Below are positions 55,078 through 63,616 of a DNA stretch of 64,000 bases, in pieces (the first letter of the stretch is position 1; each line of letters opens with the position of its first letter). The stretch is from the NCBI RefSeq assembly GCF_020991275.1, contig NZ_JAJLQY010000002.1, positions 620,001-684,000 on the forward strand, in the 5' to 3' direction. The DNA comes from Actinocorallia sp. API 0066. GTDB taxonomy: Bacteria; Actinomycetota; Actinomycetes; Streptosporangiales; Streptosporangiaceae. Made by a program: the position numbers and the translations under genes. The notes below the pieces were generated by a model. That model ran no database searches. It was not told the DNA's origin and saw only the letters and a list, made by a program, of their open reading frames with translations.

Positions 55078-55634
55078 TGGGCCTTGTCTTCAGCCGCTAC
55101 GGTTCCGTCGAAACACTTCAGATCGCCGACGACGTCATCGTTCCGCTGTGGGAGGCGACCCACGCCGACGTGATCGACCGGCCCTTCTACTCGACGGATC
55201 GGTTCGTCGAGCGCCTTCGCGGTTACGCGGGGGCGCCGACGTTCGAGTTCGTCATCGCCTACCGTGATGGCACCGCGCTGGGCCTCGCGTTCGGGTACGG
55301 GCTCGTCACCGGGCGGTGGTGGGAGGGCCTGGAACCGTCGATCGAGCTCCCCGAGGGGTTCACCGACGAGCGCGGCGGCGGCCGAACCTTCGCCTTCAAC
55401 GAGCTGATGGTCATCCCGGAGGCACGCGGCCAAGGCGTGGCGCACGCCCTACATGACGAACTGCTACGCGGCCGACCAGAGGAGCGGGCGACGTTGCTGA
55501 CGCGCGAGGACAACGTCTCAGCACAGTCCGCCTACGCCCGATGGGGATGGCAGAAAGTCGGCAAGCTGAAGCCATATCCGGACTCCCCGAACTTCGACGC
55601 CTTCGTCCTGCCACTTCCGCTTCCGCCGCACTAG
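55077..55634 (+). CDS. GNAT-family acetyltransferase
   Basis: 185 residues; ATG 55077 shares its A with the upstream TGA. GNAT fold with FAFNELMVIPEARGQGVAHALHDELL (acetyl-CoA loop ARGQGVA) and the late SAQSAYARWGWQKVGKLKPYPDSPN. Downstream of the TPR regulator. The last ~130 bp are duplicated at 57214-57342. Confidence 0.85.
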   Translation: MGLVFSRYGSVETLQIADDVIVPLWEATHADVIDRPFYSTDRFVERLRGYAGAPTFEFVIAYRDGTALGLAFGYGLVTGRWWEGLEPSIELPEGFTDERGGGRTFAFNELMVIPEARGQGVAHALHDELLRGRPEERATLLTREDNVSAQSAYARWGWQKVGKLKPYPDSPNFDAFVLPLPLPPH

Positions 55635-55642
55635 ACGACCCG
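55506..55642 (+). repeat. Direct repeat, copy 1 (3' end of acetyltransferase gene)
   Basis: This ~137-bp segment recurs at 57214-57350 with about ten substitutions and the same length, including the stop codon and the bases just after it. The second copy adjoins an IS1380 remnant. Confidence 0.85.
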
Positions 55643-55806
55643 CGCCGGGAGCTGGTCGCGAACATCCACCCGTACCACCAGTAGGAGCTTGGCGTAGCGA
55701 TGCGGGCGTTTTTAGCGGACGATGACGCGCGTGCCGTCCGGCCAGCGGTTGGCGTTATATATCGCGGCCTGTGAGAAGAAGAATTCGTGAGGGAGGTGGG
55801 ACGCGT

Positions 55807-56592
55807 TTACTTGTAGGCCGCGCTGATCGAGTCGTTCGGGGTCGCGGCGATGGCTTCGATGAGATCGTGGGACAGCAGGGCCGCGATGAGGTCCGCCGAG
55901 CCGGCCACGTGGGTGGAGTCGAGATCGATCTCGGTTGCGACGCACCAGGCGTGGTCTTCAGGCCAGAAGATGCTTGGAGACTGGGGGAAGAAGTGGCCAT
56001 CCCGGTAGTTGCCCAGAACCGTCACGGAGTTGAGGGGGCCGGTCATAAGCGCGTAGTCACGCGTGGGCATGCGCACACGGGGGGCGCTGAGGACATCGGT
56101 GAGGAAAGCCGGAGGCGAAGAGGAGGAAGGAGCCTCGTCTCCGGGACCCTCAGCCCGTAGTTCCGCGCCGTCCCTCTCCGGTGTCAACCATCCCCAGCCT
56201 TCCCACACACAGAACCAGCAGGTCTGTGGCGTAGAGGTGTGATCGGCGAGGAGTGCGCAGAGGGCCGCAAGTTCGGTCTCGGGAAGGTGGCCGATGCGGG
56301 GCGACTCATCGAAGGGGGAGTCTCCGGTCTGGCCGCCAGGCGCGCGGTCGGAGATCTCGGAGAACAAGGACTCGGCATGCAGTTCACGCCCCGACCAACG
56401 CGCGATCGCATCCCAGCGTACGGGCTGCTCGTCAGAAGACTCGGCGGGGTGAAGGACACGGGCATATGCGTCGTATCCGCGGGGAACCAGTGAGGCAACG
56501 TTGTACTCGCTGAGCGCAAGCCGGTCAAAGAGCCACGCAGCGGGCTTCGTGTTTTGGGCAACGACCGGATACGGCGTGCACGGGTTCAACAT
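55807..56592 (-). CDS. Conserved actinobacterial hypothetical protein
   Basis: 261 residues, ATG 56592 behind AGGAGGATGAGGAG. Contains the blocks QTCWFCVWEGWG and SPSIFWPEDHAWCVATEIDLDSTHVAGS and ends ATPNDSISAAY, a pattern I associate with a widespread hypothetical family in Streptomyces and relatives, function unknown. Cytoplasmic, no membrane segment. An inverted repeat (56616-56630) precedes it. Confidence 0.7.
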   Translation of the reverse strand: MLNPCTPYPVVAQNTKPAAWLFDRLALSEYNVASLVPRGYDAYARVLHPAESSDEQPVRWDAIARWSGRELHAESLFSEISDRAPGGQTGDSPFDESPRIGHLPETELAALCALLADHTSTPQTCWFCVWEGWGWLTPERDGAELRAEGPGDEAPSSSSPPAFLTDVLSAPRVRMPTRDYALMTGPLNSVTVLGNYRDGHFFPQSPSIFWPEDHAWCVATEIDLDSTHVAGSADLIAALLSHDLIEAIAATPNDSISAAYK

Positions 56593-56615
56593 GCAAGCAC
56601 TCTCCTCATCCTCCT

Positions 56616-56630
56616 AACATCCGTGATGTT
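56616..56630. promoter_or_regulatory. Inverted repeat upstream of hypothetical gene
   Basis: AACATC-CGT-GATGTT, a perfect 6-bp inverted repeat 24 bp upstream of the ATG at 56592, overlapping or adjoining its ribosome site; possible operator. Confidence 0.35.
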
Positions 56631-56889
56631 GTGAGTACCGCTGCCCTTGTAATGCCCCCGAAGTGGGTGCTGATTGGCTCTCCGTAGAACCTTCTGGGCT
56701 TCCTTCACCTCTCTAAACAGAAGACTAGACCGTTCGCCCACTACCGGGCTGCCGGTTTTCGACTGAAAGACCCGGATCTCTGATCGGAACTCGACTGCGT
56801 CAGACGCCCATTCGCAGGTGCCGGGCATGAACGACACTAGCCTCGATCTTTCGTGATGTTGGTCGGGGTCGCGTAGTGACCCGACCAAC

Positions 56890-57213
56890 GCCGCTTTTCA
56901 GCTGGTGGGGCAGCGTAGTGTCCCGGCTGTCGCGCCGGGTGTGCGGGGTTCCACGGGCCCTGGTGGTGCCACACGTGCTCCCGAGCCGCACGCAACCGCG
57001 CCAGCACCTTCGTCCCGCCATCGGCCAGAGTGCTGACCAGCCGAGATACCGTCGGATCCGACGCCACCGGCCCGAACACCTCCGGACACTCGCGCAGAAC
57101 CGCGATGTCCGCCAGGCAGTCGCCGCCCAACGCGACCGCCACCGCCAGATTCGCGAAGACCTTCCCCGGCTCATGGACCGCCCGGCCCTTCCGCCACGGC
57201 GCGAGAGTCTCAA
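56890..57213 (-). pseudogene. IS1380-family transposase N-terminal remnant
   Basis: Reading leftwards, LAPWRKGRAVHEPGKVFANLAVAVALGGDCLADIAVL and VFGPVASDPTVSRLVSTLA (given in parts) match the N-terminal region of IS1380-type transposases. Only ~90 of ~450 residues remain; the reading then loses similarity near a degenerate stretch with repeated GTCACTACGC-like words. No intact inverted repeats found. Confidence 0.7.
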
Positions 57214-57342
57214 GAGGACAACGTCTCAGCACAGTCCGCCTACGCCCGATGGGGATGGCGGAAAGTCGGCAAGCTGAAGCCAGATCCGGACTCCCCGAAC
57301 TTCGACGCCTTCGTCCTGCTACTCCCACTTCCGCCGCACTAG
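57214..57342 (+). pseudogene. Duplicated 3' fragment of the GNAT acetyltransferase
   Basis: Encodes a near copy of the last ~42 residues of the 55077-55634 acetyltransferase (EDNVSAQSAYARWGW, KVGKLKPDPDSPN) up to the same stop, without a start. It abuts the IS1380 remnant, indicating an insertion/recombination event. Confidence 0.85.
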
Positions 57343-57505
57343 ACGACCCACGTCGGGAAGCCAGTCGTCACGGGTGGCAGTGCCACGCTCTCGATGTAGC
57401 GCTATCCACTAATGAAGAGGAATTCTAGACGTAGTGCTTCTGTGTACGGATAGCCTGACCCTCGACGTTCGCCGTACGGGGACGTCGCCGAGCACGGGAG
57501 AGCCG

Positions 57506-58381
57506 ATGATCAGCCCCTACGTCCGCCGTCTCCGACTTGCCGACGAGCTCATCCGCGTACGGACCGCGAAGAAGATCACCCATGACCAGCTCGCCAAGAT
57601 GATCAAGGGCCATCGTCCGACGATCAGCAAGCTGGAGAACGGCCACATCGCTCCCAATCTTGATGACGTGTTCAAGATCCTGGAGGCTCTTGAGGTCACC
57701 GGGGATGAGTGGGAGCTGATCGTCCGGATCGCCCGTGAGGCGGCCGAACGCGGCTGGTGGGAGCTCAAGGCCAAGTCCATGGGCGAGCGGCAGGCTCTCT
57801 ACGCCAACCTGGAGGCAGGGGCGAACCGCGTCCGCGAGTTCCAGCCCGCCGTGGCGCCCGGCCTGCTGCAGAGCCAGGAGTACGCCGGCGCCAGGCTGAA
57901 GGCGGGCTGGACCCAGGGCAAGGACGGAGTGACCATCGAGGGCATCCTCGACGGGCGGAAGGGCCGCCAGCGGATGTTCAACCGGCCCAGCGGCCCGCTG
58001 TATGAGGTGATCCTCGACGAGGTCTTCGTCCGAAGGGCCTCCGCGCCCCCGGAAGCCCTGGCTCGCCAGTTCCAACTGCTGGCGGAGAAGGCCGCCGAGC
58101 AGAGGATCAGCCTGCTGATCCTGCCCTTGGACGCCGTCATCCCGACCTTCGTCGTTCCAACCGTCACGTTCTCGATGTACGACTACCCCGAAGACCCGCC
58201 GGTGGTGGCCGTGGAGAACGTCGGCGCCGACTACGTGGCCACCAGCCCCGAGGAGGTCAGCCGCTACGTCGACCGGTACAACCTGCTCCGCGATGCCTGC
58301 CTCACCCCGAACGACAGCATCGAGCTCTTGATCACATCAGCAGACCGGCTGCTGACCAGCCCAGAGAAAGAAACGACATGA
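57506..58381 (+). CDS. XRE-family regulator with DUF5753 domain
   Basis: 291 residues from ATG 57506 (GGGAGAG upstream). N-terminal helix-turn-helix (~10-70; ITHDQLAKMIKGHRPTISKLENGHIAPNLDDVFKIL), then the DUF5753 domain (EFQPAVAPGLLQSQEYA ... LYEVILDEVFVRR). This class is very abundant in actinomycetes and is nearly always paired with a DUF397 gene, as here (4-bp overlap). It lies convergent to the lanthipeptide operon and may regulate it. Confidence 0.88.
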   Translation: MISPYVRRLRLADELIRVRTAKKITHDQLAKMIKGHRPTISKLENGHIAPNLDDVFKILEALEVTGDEWELIVRIAREAAERGWWELKAKSMGERQALYANLEAGANRVREFQPAVAPGLLQSQEYAGARLKAGWTQGKDGVTIEGILDGRKGRQRMFNRPSGPLYEVILDEVFVRRASAPPEALARQFQLLAEKAAEQRISLLILPLDAVIPTFVVPTVTFSMYDYPEDPPVVAVENVGADYVATSPEEVSRYVDRYNLLRDACLTPNDSIELLITSADRLLTSPEKETT

Positions 58382-58575
58382 ACCGCGAGCAGTTCCCCAC
58401 CTGGCGCAAGTCGACCTACAGCGACCACGACGCCAACTGCGTCGAAGTCGCACCAGGCTCCCGGGGCGCTATCGGAGTGCGCGACAGCAAGGACCCCCAC
58501 GCGCCCCACCTTGTCTTCACCCCGGTCGCATGGCGGACCTTCCTCACCGCCGCCCGCCGCACCCAACGGCGATAA
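58378..58575 (+). CDS. DUF397 small protein
   Basis: 65 residues; ATG overlaps the XRE stop. Typical DUF397: WRKSTYSDHDANCVEVAPG, IGVRDSKDP and VAWRTFLTAAR. Acts with XRE/DUF5753 regulators, possibly as an antagonist; exact role uncertain. Confidence 0.9.
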   Translation: MNREQFPTWRKSTYSDHDANCVEVAPGSRGAIGVRDSKDPHAPHLVFTPVAWRTFLTAARRTQRR

Positions 58576-58624
58576 GCACCGCACCACGACCAAGCACGGG
58601 CCGGATCGGTATCGACGGGTGCCG

Positions 58625-61624
58625 TCACGGTGATGTTGTCGACCGGTTGAGGGCGAGAAGGTCGGCGGCCAGGGCGGTGGCGATGCGTTCGGCGTCGGCG
58701 TCGCCCAGCAGCCGATTGGCGTGCATGTGGGTGAGGGCCCCCGCGCCGGTGGGGCGCTGCGTTGGTCTCACCGCGGCCCGGTAGGCGGTCAGGGCGGTGT
58801 GGCGGGCCGTCCACAGGTCGGTGGCGGAGCCGGCCCACACCGTGTCCGGCGGCATGGTGCCGTCGTGCTGCCGTCCAGCGGCTCGTACGGCTGCGCGCAG
58901 GGACTGGAAGCGGCGGCGGGCGGTCCGGTCGAGGTGGTGGCGGTCGAGGGCTGCGGGGTCGCCGTCGGCGATGGCGGTGGTGATCGCGGCGGCGGACAAC
59001 GCCGCAGCCACGACCCGCTGTTCAGAGTCACCGGTCGTGGGCAGCAGCGCCAGGACCAGGCTGCTGTCTGCGGCGAAGACCCGCTCGGCAGCGGCGATCG
59101 CGTCGGTGCCGCCGTAGCGTTCGATCTCCTGGTCGTAGGACTGGACGGTGAAGGCGCTCGCCAGGTGCTGGCGCTTCAGCTCAGCGCACCATTCGGACAG
59201 GACCGGTAGCACCACGCCGCCCAGGGCCGCGGGTTGTCCGTGGAAGCGGATCCTCAGGTGCGGCCCGTGCACAGGGTCGGTGTAGCGCAGCCAGAAGCAC
59301 GACGCGAAATGGCCTTCCAGCTCCCGGTTGACCACTGCGAGCTGCTCCAGGACCTCGTCCTGGCAGGTGCGGGGAGCAGGCAGGTGCAGCGACAGCCATG
59401 GCCCGCCGGGCAGGAACAGACCCTCATCGGCGGTGCGGGGCGGCGGGTGTGCGCGTGCCCCGTTGACGCCGGGTGACGGGCGCGGACGAGGTTCGACGGG
59501 GATCACGAGTTCGAGCACATGCCGCCCGCCGGGCCCTGTGGCGACGGCCTGGACGGCATCGGGTCCGCCGGGAGGTTCGCAGACCGCACGCAGACCGCGG
59601 CGGACGTAGCGGCGCAGCAGTTCCCGGTCATCGGCGCGGCGCAGGTCCAGCGGGAGGCGGTGATCGCCGTCGTCGGTGACCACCACGTCCGGCGGTGCGG
59701 GCAGCGTGGTCGTCCGCCACGCCTGCAGCGCCTGTCTCCACAGGTCGGCACCGTGGGCTGCCTCGGCGAGCGAGGGCGGCAGGAACCAGCGGGCGGGGGT
59801 GAGGATCGTCCGGCCGTAGCGGATGCGCGGCTGGAACGGCCCGGCGGCGGTCGGCCCCCAGCACCAGGGAGTCAGCAGAACGGTTCCCGAATGTCCCAGC
59901 AGCTGCAGGAACCGGGCGATCGGCGGCAGCAGGTGGGCTGCCAGCCGCGAGTACAGCACTGGGATGACCTGCTGGTTGTGGCGGACCGACCAGCACGTCA
60001 GCCGACGGCCGTCCGACACCAGGTGAAGGTCAGCCAGATCGACATCGAGAACGGGGTCAAGGTCACCGGGGCGGTCGGCGACCCCGACCGGGATCCGGTA
60101 CCGGGTGAACCCGGTGGGCGGGGCGAGAGCGGCGGCGTTGGGGACGCAGGCATCGGCGACGATTTCCGCGATCAACGGTCCGGGGCCGTCGTTGGACGGG
60201 CCGGGCCAGGCGTCGGGCAGCAGACGGGCGAACCGGCCGATCGTGGTGCCGGCCCGCTGCGGCCCCGGCGGGACCACCGCCAGTTCCCACCGTCCCGCCG
60301 CCAGCGCGTCGGAGCTGGAGGAGATCACCCGCACACTGATCTCGGCCGGGCACGCCGGAAGCCCACCTCGGCCGCCATCCAGCCGGGTCAAGGTCGCCTC
60401 GTCCAGGATGATCTCGGTACGGCCGCCCGTCAACGCGCCGGCGACCAGCTCCGCCAGGGCATGGTGGCGGCGCTCGGCTGCCAGAGCGTGTTTCTCGGCG
60501 GCCTGCTCGTCCGGTCGGCGGTGGGGTTCGATGCGGTGGCTGTCGATACCGAGGCCCGTCGCGGCGTCGGTCGCCTCCAGCAGCGGCACCAGACGGCCGG
60601 GCCGGTACCGGGTGACGAACCGCTGGTGCCACTCGGCCAGTTCGATCATCGGGTCAGTAGCCCGCCACAACGCCGTCGCCGCTCGGGCGGCCTCCGCCAG
60701 CAGGGCGGCGGGAACGGCGATGTCGGCGTCGGCGGCGACATCCACGCTCAGCGGCCGGTCGACCAGGCACAGGCCGTCCGCCACGTCGCGGGCGCGCACC
60801 AGCAGCGGCAGCCGGGCCGGGTCGCCGACCCGATGCCGGTCCGCGTCCGAAAGGAGCCTCCGTAGCCGCGTGAGATGCGGTGCCGCGGCGTGCTCGGGAC
60901 CGATCTTGCCGGCCAGATGGCCCAGCGGGTCCTCGGTGATCCGCGCGGGCAGCAGGTCGGCCAACAGAAACCCGCCGCGCACCAACTCCAGCAGAGCGGC
61001 CCGCACGACGGAGGCGGGCACGGGCCAGCGCCGCATCACCGCATCGACCACGCCGGACCCGGACGCTCCAGAAGAGCACAGCCGCAGGATCTCCACGCTG
61101 GCCGCCGTGGCACGGACGGTGACGCGCCGCGTCCGCCACACGTTCTCCAGCGCCTGGCCCCGGCGCACGATCAGATTGCTGGCCGTCAGATGCAGCCGGT
61201 CCACGAGCAGGGGCCCGACGTCGGGGTCGGCCATCACCTGGTCGCAGAACGCCGCCAACCACGCCCCGCTTGGGTTGGTGCGGCCCCGATGCGCCTCGCC
61301 CAGCCGCAGCAGGTCCGGTTCGTCTTTCCCGGCGATGCGCGCGGTGGCCACCGCGGAGAACGCTCCATGCGGCGTCGGTCTCCACCGTGACCGCAGATCG
61401 TAGGCGCGGCGAGTCAACTCCCGGCGGCTGGGCGCGGCCGCCGGGCCGGTCGAAGACGCCGTCGGGGCCTGCCGCGACGCCAGGAACATCGCCTCTGCGA
61501 GGACCCCGTCGGGCGGTCCGGCAGGGCCGGGTTCGGCGGGACGCAACGGCAGCCGCGCCAGCACCGCGGGCGCGCTGGGGATCACGAAGGCCGCTGCCGT
61601 CGGGCGGCGACCCCCGATCAGCAC
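58625..61624 (-). CDS. Lantibiotic dehydratase (full-length LanB with SpaB-type C-terminal domain)
   Basis: 999 residues from GTG 61624, which overlaps the last codons of the precursor gene. The N-terminal ~700 residues are the glutamylation domain (YDLRSRWRPTPHGAFSAVA, LTASNLIVRRG), the C-terminal ~250 the glutamate-elimination/thiopeptide-type domain (WLSLHLPAPRTCQDEVL, GPHLRIRFHG, QSYDQEIERYGG). LanB uses glutamyl-tRNA to glutamylate Ser/Thr of the precursor, then eliminates to dehydroamino acids. Translational coupling to the FxLD precursor makes it the partner enzyme. No LanC is found in the window. Confidence 0.9.
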   Translation of the reverse strand: MLIGGRRPTAAAFVIPSAPAVLARLPLRPAEPGPAGPPDGVLAEAMFLASRQAPTASSTGPAAAPSRRELTRRAYDLRSRWRPTPHGAFSAVATARIAGKDEPDLLRLGEAHRGRTNPSGAWLAAFCDQVMADPDVGPLLVDRLHLTASNLIVRRGQALENVWRTRRVTVRATAASVEILRLCSSGASGSGVVDAVMRRWPVPASVVRAALLELVRGGFLLADLLPARITEDPLGHLAGKIGPEHAAAPHLTRLRRLLSDADRHRVGDPARLPLLVRARDVADGLCLVDRPLSVDVAADADIAVPAALLAEAARAATALWRATDPMIELAEWHQRFVTRYRPGRLVPLLEATDAATGLGIDSHRIEPHRRPDEQAAEKHALAAERRHHALAELVAGALTGGRTEIILDEATLTRLDGGRGGLPACPAEISVRVISSSSDALAAGRWELAVVPPGPQRAGTTIGRFARLLPDAWPGPSNDGPGPLIAEIVADACVPNAAALAPPTGFTRYRIPVGVADRPGDLDPVLDVDLADLHLVSDGRRLTCWSVRHNQQVIPVLYSRLAAHLLPPIARFLQLLGHSGTVLLTPWCWGPTAAGPFQPRIRYGRTILTPARWFLPPSLAEAAHGADLWRQALQAWRTTTLPAPPDVVVTDDGDHRLPLDLRRADDRELLRRYVRRGLRAVCEPPGGPDAVQAVATGPGGRHVLELVIPVEPRPRPSPGVNGARAHPPPRTADEGLFLPGGPWLSLHLPAPRTCQDEVLEQLAVVNRELEGHFASCFWLRYTDPVHGPHLRIRFHGQPAALGGVVLPVLSEWCAELKRQHLASAFTVQSYDQEIERYGGTDAIAAAERVFAADSSLVLALLPTTGDSEQRVVAAALSAAAITTAIADGDPAALDRHHLDRTARRRFQSLRAAVRAAGRQHDGTMPPDTVWAGSATDLWTARHTALTAYRAAVRPTQRPTGAGALTHMHANRLLGDADAERIATALAADLLALNRSTTSP

Positions 61625-61788
61625 TTCGTGTCGCTGGTGCAGCCGTCGTTGGTGCAGTCCGCCGAGCAGGTGTTCGGAAGGTCCTCATCGGGCTCCCCGA
61701 CACGCAGGTCGAGCCGGAACAGATCGGCTGTGGCCTGGTCGAAGTCCGGGAACGCACCTTCGGGGCTGGCGTCAGTGATGTCGCTCAT
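61618..61788 (-). CDS. FxLD-family lanthipeptide precursor
   Basis: 56 residues from ATG 61788. The leader contains F24-R25-L26-D27 (FRLDLRVGEP), the FxLD motif recognised by class I enzymes, after an acidic N-terminus. The C-terminal core holds four cysteines (41, 45, 50, 56) and Ser/Thr at 40, 42, 46, 51, 52 and 54 (NTCSADCTNDGCTSDTKC), enough for several thioether rings. It also has Asp-Gly-free NDG, a candidate isoaspartate site for the nearby PCMT-like enzyme. The stop overlaps the LanB GTG. No clear Shine-Dalgarno; the transcript may be short-leadered. Confidence 0.9.
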   Translation of the reverse strand: MSDITDASPEGAFPDFDQATADLFRLDLRVGEPDEDLPNTCSADCTNDGCTSDTKC

Positions 61789-61795
61789 ACCCGGA

Positions 61796-61825
61796 GGCTA
61801 CGGAAGCTAATCGGGCTACGGAAGC
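61796..61825. repeat. Tandem direct repeat in FxLD promoter region
   Basis: GGCTACGGAAGC occurs at 61796-61807 and again at 61814-61825, an 18-bp period, directly upstream of the precursor and between divergent genes. Possible regulator-binding site. Confidence 0.5.
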
Positions 61826-61931
61826 CAGACGGTTAGCTGTTGCGGGTCAGCGACCAGTAGCGGCCACGGAGGGTCGGCAGTCGTTGTCGGGATAGGCCAC
61901 GGCCAGTGTCGTCGTTCGATACTTTGTGGCC

Positions 61932-63152
61932 ATGGTGAACGCCACGGAGGTGAGTGACGAGGCTGGCCGGCTTCGTGCTGCGATGGTTGAGGCGTGGCCG
62001 CCTCTGTCGGAGCGGGTCGATCGGGCTATGCGCGCTTTGCCGCGTGAGCGGTTTCTGCCCGGAGTTCCGTTGGAGCGGGCGTACGCCGACGACATCATCA
62101 CCACCCACCGCGACACCGACGGCACCGTCCTGAGCTGCACCACCCTGCCGAGTTGCGTGGCGACCATGCTGGAGCGACTCGACGTGCGGCCCGGCCACCG
62201 TGTTCTGGAGATCGGCGCCGGAACCGGCATCAACGCGGCCCTGCTGGCCCACCTCGCCGGGCCGGACGGCCACGTCACCACCATCGACGTCCTGCCCGAC
62301 GCCGCCGACCGGGCACGCCGACATCTGGTCGGCGCCGGCTACGCCAATGTGGAGGTCATCTGTGGCGACGGCGCGGACGGCCACCTGCCGGGCGCACCCT
62401 ACGACCGGATCATCGTCACAGCCGGGGCCTGGGACATCCCACCCGCCTGGACCCAGCAGGCCGCGCCCGACGCCCGCATGGTGATCCCGCTGCGCATCGC
62501 CGGCTTCACCCACGAAGTCACCCTCCACCGAGGCCAGCAGCCCGGAGGGCCGCTGTGGACCAGCAGCCACTCCCGCCTCTCGGGGTTCATCAAGATGCGC
62601 GGAGACGGCCACCACGGCGAACGCGACGTCCCCATCGTGGCCGGCGGCCAATCCGAACTCCGCGTAGAAGCCGACCTCACCCTCGACCAGGCCGCGCTCG
62701 TGCGCGCCACCAGCGGCCCGCCCGCGCGGCGATGGACCGGAGTGCGGACCGCCGACCTGCGGCTGCCGGGCCTGGAATTCTGGCTGGCCCGCCCGGGCGG
62801 CCTCTGTCGCCTCATCAACCGCCGCCCCGGCCACGGACTCGCCCCCGCCACCGGACAAGGCGGTAGCCTCGCCGTCCTGCACCCCACCGGCGACACCTTC
62901 GCCTACCTCACCCTCGGCCCCGCCCAGGACGGCGACACCAAGCGCGAACTCGGCGTCTACGCCTACGGAGCGCACAGCGACCTGCTGGCCGACCAAGTCG
63001 CCGCGCAGATCCAAGAATGGGGCGCTGAGCAGGCGCCCGCCGCCACGTCGATCGAGATCCACCCCGCGGAAGCACCCACCCCGTCCCTGGACGAGGCCCT
63101 GCTCACCGTCGCCAAGGACCACACCCAGATCGTCGTACGCACCTCGCGATAG
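61932..63152 (+). CDS. PCMT-like methyltransferase, FxLD system
   Basis: 406 residues from ATG 61932 (GTG 61926 also possible; no strong ribosome site). Isoaspartyl-methyltransferase-like: ALPRERFLPG, TTLPSCVATMLERLDV, VLEIGAGTGINAALLA, VTTIDVLPDA, YDRIIVTAGAWDIP, then a long C-terminal part (RTADLRLPGLEFWLARPG, LGVYAYGAHSDLLADQVAAQIQEW) characteristic of FxLD-system methyltransferases. Divergent from the precursor. By analogy to OlvS-type enzymes it probably methylates a core Asp to give succinimide/isoaspartate. Confidence 0.85.
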   Translation: MVNATEVSDEAGRLRAAMVEAWPPLSERVDRAMRALPRERFLPGVPLERAYADDIITTHRDTDGTVLSCTTLPSCVATMLERLDVRPGHRVLEIGAGTGINAALLAHLAGPDGHVTTIDVLPDAADRARRHLVGAGYANVEVICGDGADGHLPGAPYDRIIVTAGAWDIPPAWTQQAAPDARMVIPLRIAGFTHEVTLHRGQQPGGPLWTSSHSRLSGFIKMRGDGHHGERDVPIVAGGQSELRVEADLTLDQAALVRATSGPPARRWTGVRTADLRLPGLEFWLARPGGLCRLINRRPGHGLAPATGQGGSLAVLHPTGDTFAYLTLGPAQDGDTKRELGVYAYGAHSDLLADQVAAQIQEWGAEQAPAATSIEIHPAEAPTPSLDEALLTVAKDHTQIVVRTSR

Positions 63153-63379
63153 AAGCCAAACAGGCACAGCGGGCTGCGGAGCAACGGCTAACGCGCGGGC
63201 CGGGGGAGGCCCCGGCGGTCACGATGATCCGGTCGTTGGGGGTGTCCTGCGGGACGCGCTGATGCCGTCGCCCAGGACGACGCGCCCCTGGCCGTACCCG
63301 GCTTCGGCCAGGGAGCGCCGCGCGCCGTCCCCGATGGCGACGGGTGTGGTGTGGGTGGGTCGCGTAGTGAGAGTCGGGG

Positions 63380-63616
63380 TCAGGTGTTCTGGAGGGTTTG
63401 GAGGACGGTTAGCCAGTGGGTTAGGCGTTGGTCTTCGGCGAGGGTGATGTAGTCGATTTGGGGGAGGCCGGCTTCTCGCCATTTTTGGACTAGTTCCATG
63501 AGTCGGACGGAGTCCATGCCCTGGTCTCGGAGGTCGTCGGTGGGGTCTAGGTCGGTGGGGTTCAGGTAGAGGAGGTCGGCTATGTCGGCTCGGGCTTGGG
63601 CTTCGGTGATTTTCAT
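63380..63616 (-). CDS. Stand-alone aryl-carrier-type acyl carrier protein
   Basis: 78 residues; ATG 63616 overlaps the upstream hydrolase stop (ATGA). Phosphopantetheine site in DLRDQGMDSVRLMELVQKWRE (given in part), which resembles the ArCP at the C-terminus of isochorismatases such as EntB more than PKS ACPs. It probably carries an aryl acid for an NRPS or siderophore synthetase encoded to the right. Third-position GC is lower than in neighbouring genes. Confidence 0.75.
   Translation of the reverse strand: MKITEAQARADIADLLYLNPTDLDPTDDLRDQGMDSVRLMELVQKWREAGLPQIDYITLAEDQRLTHWLTVLQTLQNT

Noticed and set aside
63219-63482. Short minus-strand frame near the right edge
   Set aside because: Pro/Arg-rich shadow overlapping the aryl-carrier gene.
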